Origin: Ensifer sp. IC3342
GTDB lineage: Bacteria; Pseudomonadota; Alphaproteobacteria; Rhizobiales; Rhizobiaceae
Length of the DNA stretch: 64,000 bases
Assembly (NCBI RefSeq): GCF_020193655.1
Contig: NZ_JADYVE010000003.1
Span: 124,001-188,000 of the forward strand
Direction: 5' to 3'
In this document: positions 46,514-56,447 of the stretch, in pieces
How the letters are laid out: every line of letters begins with the position of its first letter
How positions within the stretch are numbered: position 1 is the first letter of the stretch
The notes under the pieces: generated by a model
The model's input: only the letters and a program-made list of their open reading frames with translations
What the model was told of the DNA's origin: nothing
The model's database searches: none
Program-made: the position numbers and the translations under genes

Positions 46514-48454
46514 ATGAATTTGGAGACGCCGTTGGCCAGTATCGATTCCGCCGCCGCGAGACGCTCCCGGACCTTCATAGATAGGTCTGGGTCCTCCGTC
46601 AGAAACGCCAAGGCGCTGGCCGGCACGCGCAGCGCGTTCTTTTCTCTTTTTATCGCTGCCGCCCTCGTATTCGCGGTCGAACTGATCGTGCGCCAGTCCT
46701 TTGGCGAAACCGTCGCCTATTTCATCGATCCCATGCGTCCCGCCTGGACGACCATCGCTGTTTTCTTCCTGGTTCTGCTTGCGGTCGATGCACTCTTTGG
46801 TCGCGAGCACAAGGCGGCCCTCCTCGTCGTGCCGCTTGCGATTCTGCCGGCCTTCATCAGCGAGCAGAAGCAGGTCTTCCTCTCCGATCCGCTTTATCCG
46901 ACCGATTTCCTTTTCGGGCGGCAGATCATGGAGTTGATGCCCGTCCTTGTTAAGGACCGCCCGTGGACCGCCGTCGCGGTCGTGGTCGGGCTGATCGCTA
47001 TGATCGCCACCATCGGCCTGCTCCTGCGCTATGCCTGGCGGAACTTTCCTAAGCTGACACGCAGGGAGCGTGTCGTTCGGGTCGCCTTTGCCCTGCCGCT
47101 GCTCGTCGCCTTCTGGCATATCATGGACTACAACCAGTTCTCGTGGATCCGCGACCGTTTGCGGGTCATCCCGATCATGTGGGACCAGACTGAGAACTAT
47201 CGCCACAACGGCTTTGCACTCGCCTTCGCGATCAACCTGCCGATGGCCAATGTCAGCGCGCCGGCCGGCTACATGGCGGATGCGATCGACCGCATTCCGG
47301 TCAAGCCGCTGCCGGCCGGAACGACGCATCGCAGCAAGCCGGACGTGATCGTGGTCATGAGCGAATCCTTCTGGGATCCTACTCGCCTGCCCCACGTGAA
47401 GCTTTCGCCCGACCCGATGCCGACGGTCCGTGAAATGCAGGTGGGTAACGTCTTCTCGCCGGAATTCGGCGGCATGACCGCTAATGTCGAATTCGAGACG
47501 CTGACCGGCTTTTCGAATGCCTTCCTGCCCTATGGCAGCATTCCCTACCAGCAATATATCCGCAATCCGATCCCCTCGCTCGCAACCTTCTTCCGCAGCG
47601 AAGGCTACGTCTCGCGCGCCATTCATCCCTTCCAGGGCTGGTTCTGGAACCGCACCGCCGTCTACAAGGCCTTCGGCTTCGACACGTTCCGCTCGGAGGA
47701 GAACCTGCCGGCGATGCAGAAGCGCGGGATCTTCGCTTCGGACGAATCGCTGATGAAAGAAATCATCCGCCAGGCGGATGACATGGAAGACCCCTTCTTC
47801 TTCTTCACGGTGACCTTGCAAGGCCATGGTCCCTACGAGCCTAACCGCTACGCGAAGAACACGATCAAGGTCGAAGGCAATCTCCCCGACGGCGACCGTC
47901 AGGTGCTCGCAACCTATGCCCAGGGCATCAAGGAGGCGGACGATAGCCTGAAGATGTTGATGGACTGGGCGAAGAAGCGCGACCGCGAGACGATCATCGT
48001 GCTCTTCGGCGATCATCTTCCGCCGCTCAACACCGTCTACACCAACACCGGTTACATGAACGACGTGACCGCCTCGCGCAAGGGCACGAAGGAACAGATG
48101 AAGGCGCAGCACGAAACGCCGCTCGTCGTCTGGTCGAACAAGACTGGCCCGAAAAAGAACATCGGGACGATCAGCCCGGCTTTCCTTTCCTATCAGATCC
48201 TGAAGCAGGCCGGCTACGAGCACCCCTACTACACCGGCTTCCTGGGTAAGGTTTACGACCAGTACCGTGTCATCGACCGCTATATGGTGGTCCGCAAGAA
48301 CGGCAAGGATATCGCAGAGTGGTCGCGGCGGCCGAAGATACCCGCGTCGCTACGCGATTATCGCTTCCTTCAGCACGACATGATGTTCGGCAAGCGGTTC
48401 AGCACGGAACGCTTCTTCAAGTCCCACGCCGAACTCTTCCCCGTCGGTTCCTGA
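46514..48454 (+). CDS. LTA-synthase-family phosphoglycerol transferase
   Basis: 646 aa. Four or five N-terminal membrane segments, then a sulfatase-like periplasmic domain with VVMSESFWDPTRLP (nucleophile region), FGGMTANVEFETLTG, HPFQGWFWNR and VLFGDHLPPLN (metal-binding). The family transfers glycerol phosphate from phosphatidylglycerol to sugars. In rhizobia the best-known member, CgmB, decorates periplasmic cyclic beta-glucans; this gene may be its orthologue, but I cannot confirm that. A perfect PHO box overlaps its leader. Start ATG 46514 over an upstream TTG. Confidence 0.85.
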   Translation: MNLETPLASIDSAAARRSRTFIDRSGSSVRNAKALAGTRSAFFSLFIAAALVFAVELIVRQSFGETVAYFIDPMRPAWTTIAVFFLVLLAVDALFGREHKAALLVVPLAILPAFISEQKQVFLSDPLYPTDFLFGRQIMELMPVLVKDRPWTAVAVVVGLIAMIATIGLLLRYAWRNFPKLTRRERVVRVAFALPLLVAFWHIMDYNQFSWIRDRLRVIPIMWDQTENYRHNGFALAFAINLPMANVSAPAGYMADAIDRIPVKPLPAGTTHRSKPDVIVVMSESFWDPTRLPHVKLSPDPMPTVREMQVGNVFSPEFGGMTANVEFETLTGFSNAFLPYGSIPYQQYIRNPIPSLATFFRSEGYVSRAIHPFQGWFWNRTAVYKAFGFDTFRSEENLPAMQKRGIFASDESLMKEIIRQADDMEDPFFFFTVTLQGHGPYEPNRYAKNTIKVEGNLPDGDRQVLATYAQGIKEADDSLKMLMDWAKKRDRETIIVLFGDHLPPLNTVYTNTGYMNDVTASRKGTKEQMKAQHETPLVVWSNKTGPKKNIGTISPAFLSYQILKQAGYEHPYYTGFLGKVYDQYRVIDRYMVVRKNGKDIAEWSRRPKIPASLRDYRFLQHDMMFGKRFSTERFFKSHAELFPVGS

Positions 48455-48459
48455 ATCCC

Positions 48460-48490
48460 GACGGCCGGGGCGCAAACTGCCCCGGTCGTC
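48460..48490 (+). terminator. Hairpin after the phosphoglycerol transferase gene
   Basis: GACGGCCGGGGC pairs with GCCCCGGTCGTC (one G-T pair) around GCAAACT, 5 bases after the stop. There is no T run. Confidence 0.45.
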
Positions 48491-48621
48491 GCCGTCCGGC
48501 CGTGCTCGGCGCGACACTGGGCAAGTCGCCTTTCGCGCGTCATCGGGTCGCTGACAAAAACCGCTTCACAGTTTTTCCCGCACCGTCCTAAATAGCTTCC
48601 GAGCCATTTCCGGAGGCCAAC

Positions 48622-49188
48622 ATGCCGCATCTCAACGAAATTTCCCAAATCCTGTTAGGCAAGCCCAGTAGCCAGTTGAGCGAAATCGAACGCCGCATCC
48701 TGAGGCATGCAAAAGAGCGGCGGCCTCTTTCGACGGATACGCATGCGGCGTTCGACACCAGCCTTTCCTTTGGCGCCCGGCTTGCCGATGCCATCGCGCG
48801 CATCGGCGGGTCCTGGACCTTCATCCTCGGATTCTGCGCCTTCCTCGTCGCCTGGATCGTCATCAACTCGATCCTTCTCGTGCGGGGCGCATTCGATCCC
48901 TACCCGTACATCTTCCTCAATCTGGTGCTTTCGATGCTTGCGGCGCTACAGGCGCCGGTCATCATGATGTCGCAGAACCGTCAGGCCGAACGCGATCGCT
49001 TTGCCGCGTCGAAGGACTACGAGGTCAATCTCAAGGCCGAAGTCGAGCTGATTGCCCTCCACCACAAGGTGGATGACGTGCTGCTCCGCGAAATCTCTGA
49101 GCTGCGCTCCGAGCTTGCCAACCTCAATCGTCAGATTGCGCAGTCCATGCCCGCGACTGACCGAGGACAGGAATGGACGGGGAAATAG
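48622..49188 (+). CDS. DUF1003 membrane protein
   Basis: 188 aa. GGAGG lies 6 bases before the start. N-terminal helix and a conserved FGARLADAIARIGGSWTFI, then two membrane segments (about 65-85 and 95-115, with YPYIFLNLVLSMLAALQAPVIMMSQNRQ), then a C-terminal helical cytoplasmic tail rich in Leu/Glu. This is the DUF1003 pattern; function unknown. No operon partner. Confidence 0.85.
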   Translation: MPHLNEISQILLGKPSSQLSEIERRILRHAKERRPLSTDTHAAFDTSLSFGARLADAIARIGGSWTFILGFCAFLVAWIVINSILLVRGAFDPYPYIFLNLVLSMLAALQAPVIMMSQNRQAERDRFAASKDYEVNLKAEVELIALHHKVDDVLLREISELRSELANLNRQIAQSMPATDRGQEWTGK

Positions 49189-49562
49189 CGCAACTTATTG
49201 GGGTATGAAAAAAATTAACCTTTGAGGCGCACCCTGAAAATGCAGGGTAGCAGAGATGCAGCGCCATTATTGTTCAAGACCGTTGCGTTCTCCATTCTGA
49301 AGAGCCTGGGACCAGGCCCCTGCAAGCGGCCCGCGATCAAGCGGGATCACGAGAACATGACGAGCTCTCCATTAACTTATTGCGAAACATTCGCCGCTGC
49401 GACGTTAGCGGCGCGTGGAAGTTCGCCTGAAACGAACAATGAACTTGCACGTTAAGCGCAAGGTTGAAATGCTAGCGAATTGCCAGAACAAGGCTGTGTG
49501 TTGCCCGGAACACGCGTCGATGGCCGTGTTTCGTTGCAGCGCAAGTGGGGACATACGCGCAA
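49189..49562. other. Gap with no supported gene
   Basis: 374 bases. A frame of 77 codons at 49222-49455 has no ribosome site and no protein-like signature. A small hairpin CCCTG-AAAATG-CAGGG at about 49232-49247 has no T run. Nothing I can call. Confidence 0.5.
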
Positions 49563-50468
49563 ATGCAGCGGGTTGCGGGAAAGGAAAACGTTAAGCAAAA
49601 GAGCCCACCTGGTTTCACGGTGGAGGCGTTGCTGCAAAATCCGGAATTTCGACCAGCCTTGCAGGTGGGTGCGCGCAACCTCATCTCACTGAACGATCTC
49701 TTCCCGCGCGTCGCACGCATGGTGGCCGCCCACCAGAAGTGGATACTCACGCAGGCGGCCTATGCCCTCCACCTCGAACGCGACCGCAACGATCCCGACT
49801 CCGGCGTCACGGCGGCGCGCTTGCTGAAACTGATGCGCGAAACTGGCGGGGCGAGCCGGAACACCGCGACTGCATTTCTTGCCGAACTGCTCGCCTATAA
49901 GATGCTCCGGCCCGCCAGCGGCGGCCGAACCAGGAGGACGCGCCCGCTGGAGCCGACGGAAGTCAGCCAGCATGCGATGCAACTCTGGTTCAAAAGCCAG
50001 ATGAGAACGCTCGACCTTTTGGATGGAGGGACCAGGGTCGCGCGTATCGACGCCGACATAACCATTTTCGAACGCGCTCAGCCGATTGCCGCACGGCGTC
50101 TGCTTGCAGACAGCAAGTGGACGCAGCCACCGCAGGGGGTCGCTGTGTTCGTGTGGTCGGAGTCTGGCGGCGTACTGCTCGACGACCTGATGGCGCGCCC
50201 GTCAAGTCTTGTTCCGGAGGACGGAAGGGTATCGATCAGCGTCAACCTAGCGGCACTCGCAGAGCACTATGCCATATCGAACACCCATGTCCGCCGTCTG
50301 TTTTCAAACGCGGAGAAGTCCGGTTTTATCGGCAGGCCCGATGATGGCGCGCGCGGCCAGTTCTGGCTAAGCGAACGGTTGGTCGAGGAATATGCCTTCT
50401 GGCAGGCCGTGAAGTTCGAAGCCTTGGCAAGCGCTTTCGACCGGGCAGCGACGACGCCGGGACAATAG
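49563..50468 (+). CDS. Hypothetical protein with C-terminal helix-turn-helix
   Basis: 301 aa from ATG 49563; a GTG six codons earlier is possible. The C-terminal SVNLAALAEHYAISNTHVRRLFSNAEKSGFIG looks like a winged-helix/HTH unit, and TAARLLKLMRETGGASRNTATAFLAELLAY, near residue 95, may be a second one. No known sensor or membrane part. Probably a DNA-binding regulator of unknown target. It follows DUF1003 by 374 bases and is convergent with the GFA gene, 10 bases stop to stop. Confidence 0.6.
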   Translation: MQRVAGKENVKQKSPPGFTVEALLQNPEFRPALQVGARNLISLNDLFPRVARMVAAHQKWILTQAAYALHLERDRNDPDSGVTAARLLKLMRETGGASRNTATAFLAELLAYKMLRPASGGRTRRTRPLEPTEVSQHAMQLWFKSQMRTLDLLDGGTRVARIDADITIFERAQPIAARRLLADSKWTQPPQGVAVFVWSESGGVLLDDLMARPSSLVPEDGRVSISVNLAALAEHYAISNTHVRRLFSNAEKSGFIGRPDDGARGQFWLSERLVEEYAFWQAVKFEALASAFDRAATTPGQ

Positions 50469-50478
50469 GCAAATGTTC

Positions 50479-50874
50479 TCAGGCGCGGCCCCGGTCAAAC
50501 CTCGGCAGTTCGTCCACGATATCGTAGTAGTCACCCTTGTCGGCGCAATAGATATGATAGCCTGGTTCAAGCCGCGTCGGCGTCTCGAAGGTACCCGCAA
50601 GAATTGACGTGTAGTCGAGAGCGTCGGCCTTCCAGAAAAGCGCCGATCCACAGACCCGGCAAAAGCCGCGCTGCGCCTCGGGGCTCGAACGGTACCAGGT
50701 CACATTGTCCCCGCCTTCAACATCGATATCGTCGTTCTGCACGTTCGTGGCGGCATAATAGAGGCCGGTTTGTTTCCGGCACTGCGAGCAATGGCAGAAG
50801 ATGATCTCCCTCAGCTTCCCGCGCGTCTTGAACCGCACGGCGCCGCAAAGGCAGCCGCCTTCATGAATTTCCAT
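50479..50874 (-). CDS. GFA-family zinc protein
   Basis: 131 aa. Zinc cysteines: Cys8/Cys10 (GGCLCGAV), Cys27/Cys29/Cys32 (CHCSQC) and the pair CRVCG, the glutathione-dependent formaldehyde-activating fold. Most members, this one included by length, are of uncertain substrate. Start at 50874 (MEIHEGG); the weaker upstream frame is excluded. Same strand as the DAHP synthase but separated by its terminator. Confidence 0.85.
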   Translation of the reverse strand: MEIHEGGCLCGAVRFKTRGKLREIIFCHCSQCRKQTGLYYAATNVQNDDIDVEGGDNVTWYRSSPEAQRGFCRVCGSALFWKADALDYTSILAGTFETPTRLEPGYHIYCADKGDYYDIVDELPRFDRGRA

Positions 50875-50904
50875 TGACGTCCTCCCGTCGTTCAATTCGC
50901 ACTC

Positions 50905-50941
50905 GAATAAAAAACCGGGCCAGCTTTATCGGCTGGCCCGG
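50905..50941 (-). terminator. Rho-independent terminator of the DAHP synthase gene
   Basis: CCGGGCCAGC (50915-50924) pairs with GCTGGCCCGG (50932-50941); on the minus strand a run of T follows. It is placed between the DAHP synthase stop and the GFA start. Confidence 0.85.
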
Positions 50942-51007
50942 CCCTGTCAAATTCAGACGACGCGCCGATCGTTCAGAAATTTTGAACTAGGCGGCCTCCG
51001 TCCCCGA

Positions 51008-52381
51008 TCAGCCGTTGACGACCATCTTCTTCTCGTCGCGGCCGCCCTTCATGCGCTCAGCGAGCAGGAAGGCAAGTTCAAGCGCCTGATCCGCATTCAG
51101 ACGCGGATCACAATGGGTGTGGTAGCGATCGGCAAGGTCGTCACCAGAAAGCGCACGGGCGCCGCCGGTGCATTCGGTGACATCGTTGCCGGTCATCTCG
51201 ATGTGGATGCCGCCCGGGTGCGTGCCTTCGGCGCGGTGAATCTGGAAGAAGCTTTCGACTTCCGACAGGATCCGTTCGAAGGGCCGGGTCTTGTAGTTGT
51301 TGAGCGTGATCGTGTTGCCGTGCATCGGATCGCACGACCAAACGACCTTCTTGCCCTCGCGCTCGACCGCGCGGATGAGGCGCGGCAGATGCTCGGCCAC
51401 CTTGTCGTGACCGAAACGGCAGATGAGCGTCAGGCGGCCCGCCTCGTTTGCCGGGTTGAGAAGGTCGATCAGTTCCAGCAAACCGTCGGCAGTCAGCGAC
51501 GGGCCGCACTTGAGGCCAAGCGGGTTCTTAATGCCGCGGCAATATTCGACGTGCGCATGGTCGGGCTGACGCGTGCGGTCGCCGATCCAGATCATGTGGC
51601 CCGAGGTCGCATACCAGTCACCGGAGGTCGAGTCGACGCGGGTGAGCGCCTGCTCGTAGCCGAGCAGCAGCGCCTCATGGCTTGTGAAGAAATCGGTCTC
51701 GCGTAGGCTCGGGTGGTTTTCCGAAGTGATGCCGATCGCCTTCATGAAATCCATGGTCTCGGAGATCCGGTCAGCGAGCTTGCGGTAGCGCTCGGCCTGC
51801 GGGCTGTCCTTGACGAAGCCCAGCATCCACTGGTGCACGTTCTCGAGGTTGGCGTAGCCGCCCATCGCGAAGGCACGCAGCAGGTTCAGCGTTGCAGCGG
51901 ACTGGCGGTAGGCCATGATCTGCCGCTCCGGATTCGGCACGCGGGCCTCTTCCGTGAATTCGATGCCGTTGATGATGTCGCCGCGGTAGCTTGGCAGCGT
52001 CACGTCACCCTGCTTTTCCACGCCTGAGGAGCGCGGCTTGGCGAACTGGCCGGCGATGCGGCCGACCTTGACCACGGGCTGCTGTGCGCCGAAGGTCAGG
52101 ACGACGGCCATCTGGAGGAAGGCGCGGAAGAAGTCCCTGATGGTGTCGGCGCCGTGCTCGGCAAAGCTCTCCGCGCAGTCGCCGCCCTGCAGCAGGAAAC
52201 CACGACCCTCGGCAACATTGGCGAGCGCAGTCTTCAGACGCCGCGCCTCGCCGGCAAAGACGAGCGGCGGATACTTCGCGAGGCGTGTTTCCACTGCCTC
52301 AAGCGTTGCGAGGTCCGGATAATCCGGCACCTGCTGAATGGGTTTCTGCCGCCAGCTGTTCGGAGTCCAAGTCTGTGCCAT
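51008..52381 (-). CDS. aroG: Class II 3-deoxy-7-phosphoheptulonate (DAHP) synthase
   Basis: 457 aa. First step of the shikimate pathway, from phosphoenolpyruvate and erythrose 4-phosphate. The plant-like class II type is recognised by [60 protein letters not shown] and ECTGGA. Start [11 protein letters not shown] at 52381 with AGGTGA upstream; the ATG two codons before is an alternative. The gene symbol varies between aroG and aroF in this group. Confidence 0.93.
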   Translation of the reverse strand: MAQTWTPNSWRQKPIQQVPDYPDLATLEAVETRLAKYPPLVFAGEARRLKTALANVAEGRGFLLQGGDCAESFAEHGADTIRDFFRAFLQMAVVLTFGAQQPVVKVGRIAGQFAKPRSSGVEKQGDVTLPSYRGDIINGIEFTEEARVPNPERQIMAYRQSAATLNLLRAFAMGGYANLENVHQWMLGFVKDSPQAERYRKLADRISETMDFMKAIGITSENHPSLRETDFFTSHEALLLGYEQALTRVDSTSGDWYATSGHMIWIGDRTRQPDHAHVEYCRGIKNPLGLKCGPSLTADGLLELIDLLNPANEAGRLTLICRFGHDKVAEHLPRLIRAVEREGKKVVWSCDPMHGNTITLNNYKTRPFERILSEVESFFQIHRAEGTHPGGIHIEMTGNDVTECTGGARALSGDDLADRYHTHCDPRLNADQALELAFLLAERMKGGRDEKKMVVNG

Positions 52382-52593
52382 TTCCATCACCTGTTGTCTG
52401 ACGCGGGAGACCCGCGCACGTCGCGCCTGCGGTTGTACAACCGCCCGGTATTCGGATTTCCATGATCCCAGCCGTCGCGCCCGCCCCCCGAGCCGATGAC
52501 TTCGCGGATGCGGGCTTATAAACGTTAACGTGGGGCTTGGAAAGCCATTCTACCAGAAAACATCGGTGGCCGCGTTGCCGCTGGCAAGCAGGC

Positions 52594-53985
52594 TCAAGCG
52601 ACCCGTTCGCCTTTCCTGATCCGGTAGGAAGGCTGGTACATGGTCACCAGTTCCTCCGCCGCCGTCGGATGCACGGCCATGGTGCGATCGAAGTCGTCCT
52701 TGGTGCATCCGGCCTTGAGCGGAATTCCGAGCAACTGCGCCATTTCGCCGGCATCGTGGCCGAGGATATGTGCACCGACCACCTTACGGTCGGCGGCGTT
52801 GACCACAAGCTTCATGATCATCTTTTCCTTCCGTCCCGAAAGGGTCGCCTTCATCGGACGGAACTCGGCGCGATAGATTTCGAGCTCATCGAATTTGCGC
52901 GCGGCGTCTTCTTCCGTCATTCCGACCGTGCCGATCTCCGGCTGCGAGAACACGGCCGTCGCGATCAGGTCATGATCCGGCGACGTCGGGTTGTTCTTGT
53001 ATTCGGTCTCGATGAAGCACATGGCCTCGTGGATCGCCACCGGCGTCAGCTGTACGCGGTCGGTCACGTCGCCGAGCGCGTAGATGCCCGGCGCGCTTGT
53101 GCGCGAGAAGGCATCGACAATGATTGCGCCGCGCTCGTTGACCTTGACGCCAGCGGTTTCGAGGCCGAGCCCTTTGGTGTTCGGCACGCGCCCCAGAGCG
53201 AGCATCACTCGGTCGATGACAAGTTCGCCGTGCTTCATCGTCTGAGCGACGCGTCGGCCTTGCGCATCCGTCGATACCGACTGAATGATGTCCTCGCACA
53301 GGATGCGGATGCCCTTCTCTTCCATCGCCGCGTGCAGGCCGCGCCTGAGGTCCTGATCAAAGCGCGAAAGAATTTCCTTGCCGCGATAGATGAGCGTCGT
53401 CTCAACGCCCAACCCATGGAAAATATTGGCGAATTCGATGGCAATATAGCCGCCGCCGGCAATGAGGATCGATTTCGGCAGTTCGGCGAGATCAAAGGCT
53501 TCGTTGGAGCTGATGCAGAGTTCGTGCCCCGGAAGCGCGTCGTGCGGGCTCGGATGCCCGCCGACTGCGATCACGATGCGCTCGGCCGTGACGGTCTCTC
53601 CGCTCGCCAGCAGCCGCACCGTGTTGGGCCCTACGAGTTCGGCGCGAGTATTGAGGATTTCGGCGCCGGCATTCGCAAGCCCCTTGCGGTAGAGGCCCTC
53701 CAGACGGGAGATTTCCTGTTCCTTGGCCGCGACCAGCTTGGCCCAATCGAAGCGGCTTTCGCCAACCGTCCAGCCGAAGCCCGCCGCGTCCTCGAAATGT
53801 TCCGAATATTGCGAGGCATAGACATAGAGCTTCTTCGGCACGCAGCCGCGGATCACGCAGGTGCCACCATAACGAAACTCCTCCGCAATCGCCACCTTCT
53901 TGCCGAGCGCCGCTGCGAGACGCCCGCTTCTGACGCCACCCGAACCACCGCCGATCACGAAGAGGTCATAGTCGAAAGCGGTCAT
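52594..53985 (-). CDS. gor: Glutathione reductase
   Basis: 463 aa. FAD motif VIGGGSGGVRSGR, redox disulfide Cys43-x4-Cys48 in GGTCVIRGCVPKK, NADPH domain AGGGYIAIEFANIF, FAD-binding GDVTDRVQLTPVA and the C-terminal HPTAAEE with the catalytic His. Reduces oxidised glutathione with NADPH. Start MTAFDYDL at 53985. Same strand and upstream of the DAHP synthase, but a 212-base gap separates them. Confidence 0.95.
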   Translation of the reverse strand: MTAFDYDLFVIGGGSGGVRSGRLAAALGKKVAIAEEFRYGGTCVIRGCVPKKLYVYASQYSEHFEDAAGFGWTVGESRFDWAKLVAAKEQEISRLEGLYRKGLANAGAEILNTRAELVGPNTVRLLASGETVTAERIVIAVGGHPSPHDALPGHELCISSNEAFDLAELPKSILIAGGGYIAIEFANIFHGLGVETTLIYRGKEILSRFDQDLRRGLHAAMEEKGIRILCEDIIQSVSTDAQGRRVAQTMKHGELVIDRVMLALGRVPNTKGLGLETAGVKVNERGAIIVDAFSRTSAPGIYALGDVTDRVQLTPVAIHEAMCFIETEYKNNPTSPDHDLIATAVFSQPEIGTVGMTEEDAARKFDELEIYRAEFRPMKATLSGRKEKMIMKLVVNAADRKVVGAHILGHDAGEMAQLLGIPLKAGCTKDDFDRTMAVHPTAAEELVTMYQPSYRIRKGERVA

Positions 53986-54090
53986 GGCGAGCTCCTGGTG
54001 TGAAAATCGTATCAGTCGACAATGTCGGATTGGAGGATGGACGGCATGAACCCCGCCTCACCCTTCGCCACTGATATAGTATTGCGGCGC

Positions 54091-54122
54091 AAAAAAAGAA
54101 AAGCCCGGATCGCTCCGGGCTT
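54091..54122 (-). terminator. Rho-independent terminator of the DUF2059 gene
   Basis: AAGCCCGGA (54101-54109) pairs with TCCGGGCTT (54114-54122) around TCGC; on the minus strand a T-rich run follows (54091-54100). It lies 29 bases after the DUF2059 stop. Confidence 0.85.
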
Positions 54123-54150
54123 CGTCGATCTGTGGTCGGCCTTGCGGCAA

Positions 54151-54696
54151 TTACTGCTGTGCCGGCGCAGCGCTGCCAGCGTCGGCTGCAGGAGCGCCGC
54201 CGATGGTCGTATCGAGCGACTTGGTCGCCTCCTGGGTCAGGTCGCGCGAAACGCCGGCGGCCCAGATATCGGCTGCCTTCAGCAACTCGCGGGAGGCGAT
54301 CGGACCATCGTTCAGCAGCTTCTTACCGGCGGGCGAGCTGTAGAACTCGGTGATCGCGTTCAGTTCCTCGACCGAGAAGGTCTTGGCGTAGATGGTTGCG
54401 GCCTCGCGCTCCAGATCCGCACGCCGCGCCGCAAGGGCGAGCGCCTTCTCGTCGACCGTAGCGGTGATCAGTTCCTGGTGGTTCGGCGAGGACTGGATCA
54501 GCGTATTCTTCAGGCGCTCGGCGAGACGCGGCAGAATGTTGTCGAAGGTGTTGGTCACGCCGAGCGCCGCGATAGTCGCGCGGGCGGCCTTAATTTGATC
54601 TTCCGTCACGTCCTGGGCGCGAACCGCCGGAACCGAAACCGAAACGAGAACGGCAGCAGCTGCGAAAGTGCGGGCAAGACCTGTGAGTTTGTTCAT
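54151..54696 (-). CDS. DUF2059 exported protein
   Basis: 181 aa. Signal peptide (TFAAAAVLVSVSVPAVRA), then mostly helix with TFSVEELNAITEFYSSPAGKKLL, the clear DUF2059 signature. A low-complexity Ala/Pro tail follows. Function unknown; usually periplasmic. Lies between rpiA and gor on the same strand, with its own terminator. Confidence 0.85.
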   Translation of the reverse strand: MNKLTGLARTFAAAAVLVSVSVPAVRAQDVTEDQIKAARATIAALGVTNTFDNILPRLAERLKNTLIQSSPNHQELITATVDEKALALAARRADLEREAATIYAKTFSVEELNAITEFYSSPAGKKLLNDGPIASRELLKAADIWAAGVSRDLTQEATKSLDTTIGGAPAADAGSAAPAQQ

Positions 54697-54815
54697 TGTT
54701 ATCCATGCTCCTGTGTTGGCACCTGTCGCCCGGCCGATCGCCGCCTCCAGGCAGACATGTGCGGAAACCTATTTTTCTGCGCCGTCCGCGACGCTTATCG
54801 AAGCGGCGGGTCGGC

Positions 54816-55511
54816 TCAGGACGCCGTCAGGGTACGGGCTCCCTCCGGACCGGCGATGATCGCCAACGACGCAATCCCGATAAACAGCCCGTGCTCAACC
54901 ACCCCGGGGATGGCGTTCAGCTCTGCCGCGAGCGCATCTGCATCAGGAATACGGCCAAAAGATGCATCGAGAATGAGGTGTCCCCCGTCGGTCATATAGG
55001 GGCCGTCGCCCGACGCGCGAACGACGATATCGCCCGTCATTCCCATCCGGGACGCCACCTTCTCTATCGCCAGCCGCGTTGCGACCTGCCCGAACGGATT
55101 CACTTCGATCGGCAGCTTGAAGGCGCCGAGCACGTCGACAACCTTCGATTCGTCGGCAATGACGATCATGCGCTTGGAGGCGCTGGCGACGATTTTCTCG
55201 CGCAGTAGCGCGCCGCCCCCGCCTTTGATCAATCTCAGCTTCCCATCGACCTCATCGGCACCGTCGATGGTGAGATCCAGCTCCGGCAGTTCGTCGAGCG
55301 ACTTCAACGGCACGCCGAGTTCGAGGCAAAGCCTCGCTGTCCGCTCGGACGTCGGCACGCCGGCGATCTGAAAGCCCGCCGCGACCTTTTCGGCGAGCAG
55401 CCGGACGAATTCTTCGGCGGTCGAACCGGTACCTATTCCAAGCCGCATGCCGTTCTCGACATATTCAAGCGCCGCCGCTGCGGCCTTGATCTTCATTTGG
55501 CGGGCGTCCAT
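54816..55511 (-). CDS. rpiA: Ribose-5-phosphate isomerase A
   Basis: 231 aa. Interconverts ribose 5-phosphate and ribulose 5-phosphate. Signatures: [23 protein letters not shown] and [14 protein letters not shown], with the catalytic Glu and Lys. Start MDARQMKIK at 55511; upstream frame is leader. Divergent from gph over 224 bases. Confidence 0.96.
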   Translation of the reverse strand: MDARQMKIKAAAAALEYVENGMRLGIGTGSTAEEFVRLLAEKVAAGFQIAGVPTSERTARLCLELGVPLKSLDELPELDLTIDGADEVDGKLRLIKGGGGALLREKIVASASKRMIVIADESKVVDVLGAFKLPIEVNPFGQVATRLAIEKVASRMGMTGDIVVRASGDGPYMTDGGHLILDASFGRIPDADALAAELNAIPGVVEHGLFIGIASLAIIAGPEGARTLTAS

Positions 55512-55735
55512 GCGCCACTCGCTCCCTCGTGATCCTTCACGATGGCGAGGCCAAAGCAGGCCAGCCACCGTCTATTTTCCGCTGAGACACTTACACGCCC
55601 GTCGCCGCAAACAAAAGGCCAAAATAAGAGCGGTTTGCCGGATTCCAGCAGCGGCCTGCGCTGATCCGTACCATTGCATTCCTCGCCCACTTCGCCTACC
55701 CGAACTGCTATCGTTTTCGCAACACGAGGTTCCCG

Positions 55736-56419
55736 GTGTCTCCTCCCATTGTCGTCTTCGATCTCGACGGTACGCTTGTCGACACCGCTCCGGATCTCGT
55801 CGCCAGCCTCAACCACGCAGTCACACAGGCTGGCGTCGAGCCCGTCACCTATGCCGACCTGACCCATCTCGTCGGTCACGGCGCCAGGGCGATGATCGAG
55901 CGCACGTTCGCGCTGCGCGGCAAGGCACTCAGCGAAAGGGACCTTACCTGGCAGATGAAGGAGTTCGTGGACTTCTATCACGGCTCGATGCCGGGGGATT
56001 CGGTACCCTATCCGGGCCTTATCGCGGCACTCGATCGCCTGCAGGATGCCGGACTGAAGCTCGCTGTCTGCACCAACAAGCCGGAAATGCTCGCAACGCG
56101 CCTTCTGGAAAGGCTTGGACTGCTCGGCCGGTTCGCAGCCATCTCGGGGGGTGACACCTTCGCGGTTCGCAAGCCGCATGCGGAACATCTGCTTTCGACG
56201 GTCGCCAATGCCGGCGGCATCGCCGAGCGCTCCGTGATGGTTGGCGACAGCCTCAATGACATCCTTGTCGCACGGAACGCTTTGGTGCCGTCGATTGCCG
56301 TACCGTTCGGCTATTCCGACGTGCCGGTCGAGAGCCTCGCTCCCGATCGCATCATCCAGCATTTCGATGAGCTGACACCCCACCTGGTCGAAACACTTCT
56401 CATGCGAAAGCGCAAATGA
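55736..56419 (+). CDS. gph: Phosphoglycolate phosphatase (HAD family)
   Basis: 227 aa. HAD motifs: FDLDGTLVDTAPD at the start, CTNKPE with Lys, and VGDSLNDILVARNA near the end. Removes phosphate from 2-phosphoglycolate. GTG start at 55736 with an AGGT-type site 8 bases upstream. Convergent with the L,D-transpeptidase gene, sharing a short terminator. Confidence 0.9.
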   Translation: MSPPIVVFDLDGTLVDTAPDLVASLNHAVTQAGVEPVTYADLTHLVGHGARAMIERTFALRGKALSERDLTWQMKEFVDFYHGSMPGDSVPYPGLIAALDRLQDAGLKLAVCTNKPEMLATRLLERLGLLGRFAAISGGDTFAVRKPHAEHLLSTVANAGGIAERSVMVGDSLNDILVARNALVPSIAVPFGYSDVPVESLAPDRIIQHFDELTPHLVETLLMRKRK

Positions 56420-56421
56420 GA

Positions 56422-56443
56422 AAGGGCCGCTTTTGCGGCCCTT
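56422..56443. terminator. Bidirectional hairpin between gph and the L,D-transpeptidase gene
   Basis: AAGGGCCGC-TTTT-GCGGCCCTT lies in the 28-base gap between the two stops; T-rich sequence follows on the + side and A/T on the other side. Confidence 0.6.
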
Positions 56444-56447
56444 CCCT

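Noticed and set aside
46457-48223. A 588-codon minus-strand open frame opposite the phosphoglycerol transferase gene
   Set aside because: Arg/Asp/His-rich translation typical of antisense frames in GC-rich DNA, with no motif.
49222-49455. 77-codon + strand frame before the HTH protein
   Set aside because: No start signal and no protein-like features.
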